Source: Pseudomonadota bacterium
GTDB lineage: Bacteria; Pseudomonadota; Gammaproteobacteria; Steroidobacterales; Steroidobacteraceae
Direction: 5' to 3'
Length of the DNA stretch: 64,000 nucleotides
Assembly (NCBI GenBank): GCA_023417315.1
Contig: JAEZFW010000083.1
Location: 62,001 to 126,000 of the forward strand
Made by a program: the position numbers and the translations under genes. Positions 32,683-39,401 of the stretch are shown here, in pieces. Numbering within the stretch: position 1 is the stretch's first letter; each line of letters starts with the position of its first letter. The notes below the pieces were generated by a model. The model ran no database searches. It worked only from the letters and a program-made list of their open reading frames with translations, and had not been told where the DNA came from.

Positions 32683-33138
32683 TCATGACTTGAAGAGAGC
32701 GTCATATCTCCGTTGCATCTCCTCGACCGACACTTCTTCGATCGCATGACCGATGAGCCATTCGTGACCTTCTGGATCGCGAATGGTGCCGGAGCGTTCG
32801 CCATAGAACGCATCGCTCGGAGGGCGAACGAGCGTTGCGCCTTCTGCCACAGCGCGGTCGATCCATGCGTCCGCGTTGTCGACGTGCAGGTGCATCGTGA
32901 AGGTCGTCCCACCGATCGACTTCGGTCCTCTGATGTCGTACTCCGGAAACTCATCGCACACCATGATCACCGTATTGCCGATCTTGATCTCCGCATGACC
33001 GATGCGGCCGCTCGGCTCGGTCAGCCGAAACAGCTCGGTCGCACCGAATGCACGTCGATAGAAATCGATCGCCGCATTCGAGTCGCGCACGCGAAGATAA
33101 GGATAGACTTCATGGACGACGAAGTTGGTCGAAGTCAT
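32683..33138 (-). CDS. VOC-family (glyoxalase/bleomycin-resistance-like) protein
   Basis: 151 residues. VHEVYPYLRVRDSNAAIDFY at the start and the end pattern RDPEGHEWLIGHAIE are characteristic of PhnB-like/VOC proteins; His and Glu metal-like positions are present (GHAEIKIG, GGTTFTMHLHVD, HEWLIG). The substrate is unknown; members include isomerases and resistance proteins. Start ATG 33138 gives the canonical N-terminus; an open frame runs back to 33255. It lies directly after the AraC gene on the same strand with 88 bases between, so joint control is likely. Confidence 0.82.
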   Translation of the reverse strand: MTSTNFVVHEVYPYLRVRDSNAAIDFYRRAFGATELFRLTEPSGRIGHAEIKIGNTVIMVCDEFPEYDIRGPKSIGGTTFTMHLHVDNADAWIDRAVAEGATLVRPPSDAFYGERSGTIRDPEGHEWLIGHAIEEVSVEEMQRRYDALFKS

Positions 33139-33214
33139 GGACGCACCGCAGTTTAGCGAGGACTGCATTATGGGCGCAGATGCGCCGGACGGTCTTGTAA
33201 AAAAACGCAACCCT

Positions 33215-33290
33215 ATAGGTCGGAGCTCATTCCGACACAAGATTCGGACGCCCACCTTCGGGTCGGAATGAATTCCGACCTACACTCATG
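33215..33290. repeat. Inverted TAGGTCGGA/TCCGACC element in the 3' end of the AraC gene
   Basis: TAGGTCGGAGCTCATTCCGA (33215-33234) faces GGTCGGAATGAATTCCGACC TAC (33260-33282). The pair makes nested hairpins across the AraC stop codon (33227-33229), so the last ~20 codons of the AraC-type gene are encoded by the element. A partial copy is at 3394-3412. Confidence 0.65.
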
Positions 33291-34093
33291 TGCAGCTCGC
33301 TTCGCGCCATGGGTTTGTACGCCGAAGGCGCAACACCCGTCAGGTCTACGAAATCATGCACGAGATGCGCTTGGTCCGAGTAGCCGTTCGCGAACGCGAC
33401 TTCGGCGATCGACGTCCTCGCACCGGCAAGCTGCCGCAGCACGTTCGCAAGCCGCCTGATGCGAAGATACTTCTTTGGCGTGAGCCCAACCGCGTGCGCG
33501 AACAAGCGCGTGAAACGCCGCTCGCTGTATCCGCTTTCACGCTGAAGCTCGGCGACTCGGATTGCCTCGTTGCCGCGCGCACATGCACGAAGCGTCGAGT
33601 TGATGACGGGATGCACGAACACTCGCGAGCTCAGGCACGCCAGCAACTCACGTTCCAATAAAGAGAAACATTCCTGCGAATCTGCACACGCCAGCAGTCG
33701 CTCGCGAAGCTCGTGCGCTCGAATCCCCCACAGATCGTCCAGCCCGATATGCCGATCCGTGAGCTCGTTCGACGGCAACCCGAGCAAGCACGCGCCGCCC
33801 GGTTTGAAGTGCGCGCCGACGAAATGGACCTCTTGCAGATCGTCCAACACGAAGGAACTCCCCTGGGCGCCATGCACGATCGCACCTCGGCAGAAGCTCC
33901 CTGCCTCGTCGCGCATCGACTCGAACACACGAATGCGATCGGCGCGCAAGTTGATGACGAGGTCGACGCTGCCCGTCGGCATCGCAAGCTCCCGGTGCCG
34001 ATTCGGGATCGACCCACGCCGGTACCATAAGCACGCGACGTACGTCGCAAGCGGCGGCTGCGGCGCGTATGTGTGAGTTACTACAGCGGGCAT
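33227..34093 (-). CDS. AraC-family transcriptional regulator
   Basis: 288 residues. N-terminal domain ~1-180 (TYAPQPPLATYVACLWYRRG, a DUF6597-like cupin substitute) and a C-terminal double HTH ~190-275 (RVAELQRESGYSERRFTRLF, LTPKKYLRIRRLANVLRQLA, SIAEVAFANGYSDQAHLVHD). It controls genes in response to an unknown ligand, plausibly the VOC gene downstream. The last ~20 residues after MARSELHM look like translated repeat (RNSFRPEGGRPNLVSE), so the ancestral stop was likely displaced by the element. Start ATG 34093 is chosen; 34105 is possible. Confidence 0.85.
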   Translation of the reverse strand: MPAVVTHTYAPQPPLATYVACLWYRRGSIPNRHRELAMPTGSVDLVINLRADRIRVFESMRDEAGSFCRGAIVHGAQGSSFVLDDLQEVHFVGAHFKPGGACLLGLPSNELTDRHIGLDDLWGIRAHELRERLLACADSQECFSLLERELLACLSSRVFVHPVINSTLRACARGNEAIRVAELQRESGYSERRFTRLFAHAVGLTPKKYLRIRRLANVLRQLAGARTSIAEVAFANGYSDQAHLVHDFVDLTGVAPSAYKPMARSELHMSVGRNSFRPEGGRPNLVSE

Positions 34094-34148
34094 ACACGCA
34101 AGCATAGCGTCTATCGCCAAAAGGCGCGCGGCGCGCGCTCTGACTGAC

Positions 34149-34172
34149 CGCTAGCCACTAACCACTAACCGC
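34149..34172. repeat. CCACTAACC heptamer array
   Basis: CTAGCCACTAACCACTAACC then GCTT between the lipoprotein and AraC genes. It is the inverse of the GGTTAGC arrays at 4379-4414 and 41925-41948. Confidence 0.6.
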
Positions 34173-34180
34173 TTCTTTCT

Positions 34181-34609
34181 TCAGATCGACCCATGCTTCT
34201 CGAACGCCGCGGCTCCGAGCGCATCGCAGGCCACTTCCACGCGTTCGCTACTAACCGCCGTATAGGCGATCGCAACGAGCTCCTGCGCCGGAACTTCGGC
34301 ACGCTGATCGAACCGAACCAAGCGGCCATCCGGCATCGTCATATAGACGGCAACCACGAGATTGCATTGCGTCACGACGACCGCGGTCAGCGGTCGTCCT
34401 TCTATGACCGGTGCTTGCTCGTTGCGCTCCACCTCGCTGCCATGAACGAGCGCTCCCGCCCGCAAACCAAACGTCGGCTCTGCGCGCAGCACGATCGGCG
34501 CTTGAGTATCGACCGTTGCGGAGTGCGGCGCAGGCGTATGGCCTTCCGGCGCGCTCGCACACCCTTGCATGAAGACGAGCAATGCAACAAACGTGATGGG
34601 CGTTTTCAT
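34181..34609 (-). CDS. Small lipoprotein, unknown function
   Basis: 142 residues. The N-terminus MKTPITFVALLVFMQGCAS is a lipoprotein signal with lipobox FMQGC (Cys ~17). The mature domain (~40-140) is beta-rich with PIVLRAEPTFGLRAGALVHG and LVAIAYTAVSSERVEVACD; two Cys (TQCNLVV, VACDAL) could form a disulfide. No family recognised. The ATG at 34609 has GAGG ten bases upstream; an open frame continues upstream but without a signal. Likely in the periplasm, anchored to a membrane. Confidence 0.7.
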   Translation of the reverse strand: MKTPITFVALLVFMQGCASAPEGHTPAPHSATVDTQAPIVLRAEPTFGLRAGALVHGSEVERNEQAPVIEGRPLTAVVVTQCNLVVAVYMTMPDGRLVRFDQRAEVPAQELVAIAYTAVSSERVEVACDALGAAAFEKHGSI

Positions 34610-34902
34610 CACAAGCCTCGCTTCGTTGTTGAGATGTACTCCCTCAAGCAAAGCGGATGCCAGTCGAAGAAGGCGACTCAGAACGACGCTAGATTTGCCT
34701 GCCTCGAGCGTCGTTAGCACATAACGCGCCGGTGGATGCACTGCTATCGCGCGGGAAACGCAACGACCGCACGCCGACCGAGCACTAACGACCGACACTC
34801 CCCGTCTCTGTACGAGTCATTGACCGCGGCATCGGCGCGGTGCCACGATCGAATCAGCTGCTCGAATGCGGCCGCGGCCATCGATAGACGAAGAAGAACG
34901 AG
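34610..34902. other. Spacer upstream of the GH51 gene
   Basis: 293 bases between divergent genes, with no clear gene or repeat. GAAGAAGAACGAG precedes the GH51 start. Promoters for both genes must lie here. Confidence 0.35.
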
Positions 34903-36510
34903 ATGTTCATGAACAGATTCTGTGCGTTGCTTACTGCCTCGATGCTCTGGTCTTCAGTTCCCGCAGTGGCTGCGAGCACGATCGATACTCGCATCACAGT
35001 AGAAGCTGATAAGCCGGGACCCCGGATCGATCCGAACATCTACGGGCAATTCGTCGAGCATCTCGGGCGCGGTGTGTACGAGGGCATTTGGGTCGGTGAG
35101 GACTCGCCGATCCCCAACGTGCGCGGTATCCGCAGTGATGTCGTTTCTGCGTTGCGTAAGATTCGCGTCCCTCTCGTGCGTTGGCCAGGCGGTTGTTTTG
35201 CCGAGCTCTATCATTGGCGCGACGGAATCGGTCCTCGCGATAAGCGTCCGCGCACTGTGAACAGTGCGTGGGGCGATGAGCCCGAGACGAACGCGTTTGG
35301 CACGCACGAGCTCATGGATTTCTTGGGCCAGATCGGTGCAAAGGCGTTTCTGTCCGTCAATGTGACAACAGGTACGCCCGGCGAGGCGCGAGAGTGGCTG
35401 CAATACATGACCGAGCCGGCCGATTCAGCGCTCGGCGCCCAACGCGCGGCCAATGGGCATCCTCAGCCATACGAGGTTCCGTTCGTCGGCATCGGCAACG
35501 AAACCTGGGGCTGCGGCGGCAATATGACGGCGAGCTACTACGCCAATGTGTATCGAACCTACGTGAGTGCGCTGCGGGCGCCTGGACGTCAGCTCATCGC
35601 GTCCGACGCAAACTCCGACGACTACGACTGGACGGACACGCTTCTGGACAACGCGTTGTACCGGCACACTCGCTCCTTCACCGAGTCGGCCGAGCTCGCC
35701 TACGTCAGCCGTCAGCCGCAAATCGACATGATCTCGATTCACTTCTATACCTTCTCCGGCAACGACTGGGGGAAGAAGAGTCCTGCGCTCGGGTTCAGCG
35801 CAAGCGAGTGGGCGAATTCGATGCTGCGCACCTCTCGGACGGACGAGATGATTCAGCGGCATTCCGCGATACTCGATAAGTACGACCCAAAGAAACGGAT
35901 TGCGATTTCGTTCAGCGAGTGGGGCGCGTGGTGGGCAAGGGATGAGAAGAGTCCCTCGAATCTATATCAACAGAACACATTGCGTGATGCTGTTGTCGCA
36001 GGTCTGACGCTCAACATCTTCCAGAGTCATGCCACTCGAGTGCGGATGGCGAACATCGCTCAGATGATCAACGTGCTGCAGTCGATGATCTTGACGCGAG
36101 GAAAGGAGATGGTGCTAACGCCGACCTACCACGTCTTCGACCTTTATCAAGTACATCAGGGCGCAGCGCTCTTGCCGGTGCAAGTTGAGACGAAGAACTA
36201 CGCATCCGGAGACGTGACCCTTCCTGCAATCAGCGTGAGCGCATCGCGCGACGACAAAGGCGCGATCCATGTTTCGATCGTCAACTTGGATCCCGATCGT
36301 GAGGCAGCCATTACGCTCGCGCTCGATGGAACGAAAGCAGGCCGTGCATCTGCGCGAGTGCTGACCGCCGCTGCAATGGACGCACACAATGACTTCGATG
36401 CGCCCGCGCGTCTCGCCCCACGTGAGCTGAAAGGAATCACCGTTCGCGGCAGCAACGTGAAACTGACGGTCCCTGCGAAATCGGTGACTGTGCTCTCAGT
36501 GAAGCCTTAG
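34903..36510 (+). CDS. GH51 alpha-L-arabinofuranosidase (secreted)
   Basis: 535 residues. Signal peptide ~1-25 (FCALLTASMLWSSVPAVAA). GH51 features: IDPNIYGQFVEHLGRGVYEG, VRWPGGCFAELYHWRDGIG, acid/base Glu in FVGIGNETWGCGG (~200) and nucleophile Glu in ISFSEWGAWWARD (~338), then a C-terminal beta domain (VLTPTYHVFDLYQVHQGAAL and onward). It releases arabinose from arabinan or arabinoxylan oligosaccharides. It does not sit in a polysaccharide locus here; the neighbours are a lipoprotein and a kinase fragment. ATG 34903 or 34909. Confidence 0.92.
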   Translation: MFMNRFCALLTASMLWSSVPAVAASTIDTRITVEADKPGPRIDPNIYGQFVEHLGRGVYEGIWVGEDSPIPNVRGIRSDVVSALRKIRVPLVRWPGGCFAELYHWRDGIGPRDKRPRTVNSAWGDEPETNAFGTHELMDFLGQIGAKAFLSVNVTTGTPGEAREWLQYMTEPADSALGAQRAANGHPQPYEVPFVGIGNETWGCGGNMTASYYANVYRTYVSALRAPGRQLIASDANSDDYDWTDTLLDNALYRHTRSFTESAELAYVSRQPQIDMISIHFYTFSGNDWGKKSPALGFSASEWANSMLRTSRTDEMIQRHSAILDKYDPKKRIAISFSEWGAWWARDEKSPSNLYQQNTLRDAVVAGLTLNIFQSHATRVRMANIAQMINVLQSMILTRGKEMVLTPTYHVFDLYQVHQGAALLPVQVETKNYASGDVTLPAISVSASRDDKGAIHVSIVNLDPDREAAITLALDGTKAGRASARVLTAAAMDAHNDFDAPARLAPRELKGITVRGSNVKLTVPAKSVTVLSVKP

Positions 36511-36632
36511 CAACCGAAGGTTTCGGCGCGGCAGCGTTCATTCCAGCTGTGCCGGCCGCCGACGCTGAGACCGATCGATCCCGCCGCTACATTCAAGCGC
36601 CTGCAGCATGCCGTAGGACCGTTTTGGCTTGA

Positions 36633-37004
36633 ACGGGCGGCGCCGCGACGTTCGATGTGGCGTCGCCGAGTCTGCGTCTCATGGCGGATGAGGGACAGCT
36701 CGAACAAGTACTGCTCGCGCTCATCAGAAACGCAGAGCAGGCGACAGTAGACCAACGCGCGCCGCAATTGTGGCTACAAGCGCGCCAAAGTCGCAGCGGT
36801 CGACTCCACATCAGTGTGCGCGACAACGGACCTGGTGTGCCCGTCGGATTGGAGCGGCAGATCTTCCTTCCATTCTTTAGTACACGCGAAGGCGGTCAGG
36901 GAATTGGGTTGACGGTGGTGCGCCAGCTGATGTTTGGCATGCGAGGTCGCGTCCGGCACGTCCGATCCATAGAAGGAGGCGCGACCTTTGTGTTGATATT
37001 TTGA
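36633..37004 (+). pseudogene. C-terminal remnant of a sensor histidine kinase
   Basis: About 120 residues that contain only an HATPase domain: N-box QVLLALIRNAEQA, G1 VRDNGPGVP, F-box FLPFFST, G2 GGQGIGLTVVRQL. No histidine dimerisation domain or sensor is upstream; an in-frame TGA precedes it at about 36630. This is a truncated kinase. Its 3' end overlaps the 3' end of the minus-strand DUF3617-like gene by 109 bases. Isolated ATPase domains can be functional, but the incomplete N-terminus favours a remnant. Confidence 0.75.
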
Positions 37005-37459
37005 TGCGCTGTGCACGCCCCTACTCGCTTCGCCGTGACCCGCTGATGGAAGGTCATGTTCTTGCCCCCGAGCTTCACCTCGAGGCTGCCTGCAAGGTGC
37101 GAAGCATCGAAGCGCCATTTCGCAATCCCTGTCGTACCGCTCGATAGTGGGCACACGAGCCGATAAGACGCCTCGTTCTCGGACGAGTCTTGCTTCGCGA
37201 GTCTGCACTCATTGAACGCGTTCTCCCGCAGCGCGGGGAAGGCAACTAAAAGAGCAGATCTCGTCAGGCACGTTGTCCACGTCGTCTTCGTGTAGCGGAG
37301 GTTCTCTTCGAGGTGCGGCATGCTCGTTTGGACTGCGACGTTGTACAGCGCGGCCTGATCCGCTTCTTCGCTTCCAAGCGCCGAGCTAGATGAGCAGAGC
37401 AGTGTCGCACCGAGCAGGTACGAGATCGCAGCTGAGCATTTGGGGTGGTGCTGGCGCAT
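36896..37459 (-). CDS. DUF3617-like secreted protein with non-native C-terminus
   Basis: 187 residues. A signal peptide (SAAISYLLGATLLCSSSSALG) precedes a domain with CLT, CRLAKQDSSENE, CPLSSGTTGIAKWRFDA, LAGSLEVKLGGKNMTFHQRV and RVGACTA, the pattern of DUF3617 proteins, which end at about that point. The last ~34 residues (HQNINTKVAPPSMDR...) are encoded antisense to the kinase remnant and look like run-on translation, suggesting that the native stop was lost at a junction near 37000. Function unknown. Start ATG 37459. Confidence 0.6.
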   Translation of the reverse strand: MRQHHPKCSAAISYLLGATLLCSSSSALGSEEADQAALYNVAVQTSMPHLEENLRYTKTTWTTCLTRSALLVAFPALRENAFNECRLAKQDSSENEASYRLVCPLSSGTTGIAKWRFDASHLAGSLEVKLGGKNMTFHQRVTAKRVGACTAHQNINTKVAPPSMDRTCRTRPRMPNISWRTTVNPIP

Positions 37460-37465
37460 GAAGAT

Positions 37466-37503
37466 GCCCCCTCCCTAACCCTCCCCCGCTTCGCAGGGAG
37501 GAA
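37466..37503. repeat. CCCTCCCTTGCGAAGCGGGGGAGGG hairpin element, copy 2
   Basis: GCCCCCTCCCTAACCCTCCC CCGCTTCGCAGGGAGGAA, the reverse complement of the 15413-15450 copy with small differences. It lies just upstream of the DUF3617-like gene start. A third copy is in the coding region of the EIICB gene. Confidence 0.75.
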
Positions 37504-37640
37504 CTCAAAGAGCAACTGCGCGTCGGGTTGTGGTCCTTGACGGTTTGTCGTCCTCGACTAAGAAAACCTCGAGCGCGACGAACAAGGAGGGTGACGAACA
37601 GAAGGAAGCGCGACCATCCGGTTCTTGCGATCGTGTGGCG

Positions 37641-39401
37641 CTATGTTCCGCGCAATGCTGCTTCGAGTTGCGGTGCGCCGGGCCCAACGAGCAGATGCAG
37701 CACATTCGGCGCTGGACGGGCGAGGCCGCGCAGCCCCAACGTTTGAACTTTGGCTTCATCCACCTTGGAGCCATCGCGAACCTGCACGCGCAGGCGTGAG
37801 GAATGCGCATCGCACGATTCGATGTTCGCCCGATCGCCGAGCGCTGCGATCAACGCATTTGCGATCCGGCGTTGCTCATCGGTCACGGGCGCTCGCGAGA
37901 CTGCGTCCGCTGTTTGCGATGGTGCCTGGACTCCAACGTCAACTCGCTTGAGTGCAGCATTGATGTCTCCCGCGAGTTGATCCGCTTGCGGACCCACAAC
38001 GACTTGCAGCGAGTCTCCGCCCGGGCGCACTAAGCCGCGTGCGCCCAGTGCTTTCAACTGAGGCTCGAGCACAACGCCTGGATCGTTTACCTGCAAGCGC
38101 AACCGAGTCGTGCACGCATCCACTGATTTCAAATTGCCTGCGCCGCCGAGCGCAACGATCCAGGCTTCGGCACCCTCGGCAGTTTCTCGCTGCCCCCTCG
38201 CCCCTCCCGCGCTTCGCAAGGGAGGGAGCTGCTCCAGATCGCGACCCGGAGTCTTGAGATCGAGGCGCACGATCGCGAACCTGAACAAACCGTAGTACAG
38301 AGCGAAGTAGACGAGCCCGATCGGAAGCAGCCACAGTGGCCGCGTGGCGAGATTGAAGTTGAGCACATAGTCGAACAATCCCGCGGAGAAACCGAACCCG
38401 AGCTTTACGTCGAAGAGATCCATCATCGCCATCGACACCCCAGTCAGCACCGCGTGGATTGCGTACAGGAGCGGCGCTAGGAACATGAACATGAACTCGA
38501 CCGGTTCGGTCACACCGGTCAGGAAGGAAGTCAAAGCAGTCGACATCAAGAGCCCGCCGACTGCCTTCTTACGTTCGGCGTGCGCCGTGTGATACATCGC
38601 GAGACACGCCGCGGGCAGGCCGAACATCATGACGGGGAAGAAGCCGCTCATGAATGCACCCGCATTTGGGTCCCCGGCAAAGAACCGGCGGAGATCACCT
38701 GTCGCTCCGCCGAAATCGCCAAGGAAGAACCACGCGAGATTGTTGAGGATATGGTGCAGTCCCGTGATGATGAGCACGCGATTCAGCACACCATAGGCGA
38801 ACACTCCGAAACTGCCCGAGTCGAGAATCGCGCGACTCGCTGTGTCCATGCCGTGTTCGAGAATCGGCCATCCGTAGCCGAAGCAGAGCGCAAGCACGAG
38901 TCCGGCGAGGCCGCTCGCGATCGGAACGAATCTCCGTCCCCCAAAGAATGCGAGATACTCGGGCAGACGTATGTCGCTGTAGCGGTTGTAGAGCACACCC
39001 GCGATCAATCCGGATAGGATCCCGAGCGGCACGCTCAGCTTCGCGAGCGCCTGCTCGCGAAACGCATCGATCGCTAGATCGCGTGCTCGATCGGTCAGCG
39101 CACCGATCGTCTCGGGCGGCACCTCGATCAAGACTTCCGCGCCGCGTGTTGCGACGAGAAAGCCGACGACTGCGGCGAGACCTGCGGCACCGTGATTCTC
39201 GCGAGCGAGCCCCACGGCTACGCCGATCGCGAAGAGCAAGCCAAGATTGTCGAAGATCGCCTGTCCTGCCGCGGCCATCGCCGGCACATCGAGCAGATCT
39301 GCTTGTCCAAGCCGCAGCAATAGGGCGGCGATCGGCAATACCGCGATCGGCAGCATCAACGCACGGCCGATCCGTTGCAGACCCGCTAGCGCAACTTTCA
39401 T
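37641..39401 (-). CDS. nagE: PTS EIICB permease for N-acetylglucosamine with duplicated EIIB
   Basis: 586 residues. EIIC (~1-370): LMLPIAVLPIAALLLRLGQA, HHILNNLAWFFLGDF, FPVMMFGLPAACLAMYHTA, GVTEPVEFMFMFLAPLLYAI. First EIIB (~410-485) has the phosphocysteine in VDACTTRLRLQV (Cys ~430). A second EIIB-like domain (~505-585) aligns well, but the Cys position is His (CDAHSSRLRVQV, His ~533). EIIA is in the fusion gene upstream. The protein imports and phosphorylates GlcNAc. The ATG at 39401 overlaps the stop of the EI fusion by four bases. The EIIC-EIIB linker is encoded by a hairpin repeat (38192-38229). Confidence 0.88.
   Translation of the reverse strand: MKVALAGLQRIGRALMLPIAVLPIAALLLRLGQADLLDVPAMAAAGQAIFDNLGLLFAIGVAVGLARENHGAAGLAAVVGFLVATRGAEVLIEVPPETIGALTDRARDLAIDAFREQALAKLSVPLGILSGLIAGVLYNRYSDIRLPEYLAFFGGRRFVPIASGLAGLVLALCFGYGWPILEHGMDTASRAILDSGSFGVFAYGVLNRVLIITGLHHILNNLAWFFLGDFGGATGDLRRFFAGDPNAGAFMSGFFPVMMFGLPAACLAMYHTAHAERKKAVGGLLMSTALTSFLTGVTEPVEFMFMFLAPLLYAIHAVLTGVSMAMMDLFDVKLGFGFSAGLFDYVLNFNLATRPLWLLPIGLVYFALYYGLFRFAIVRLDLKTPGRDLEQLPPLRSAGGARGQRETAEGAEAWIVALGGAGNLKSVDACTTRLRLQVNDPGVVLEPQLKALGARGLVRPGGDSLQVVVGPQADQLAGDINAALKRVDVGVQAPSQTADAVSRAPVTDEQRRIANALIAALGDRANIESCDAHSSRLRVQVRDGSKVDEAKVQTLGLRGLARPAPNVLHLLVGPGAPQLEAALRGT
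38192..38229. repeat. GC-rich hairpin element inside the EIICB coding sequence, copy 3
   Basis: GCCCCCTCGCCCCTCCCGCG CTTCGCAAGGGAGGGAGC encodes, on the minus strand, the linker LPPLRSAGGARGQ between EIIC and EIIB. Related copies in spacers lie at 15413-15450 and 37466-37503. The element has been tolerated in frame as a flexible linker. Confidence 0.7.
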
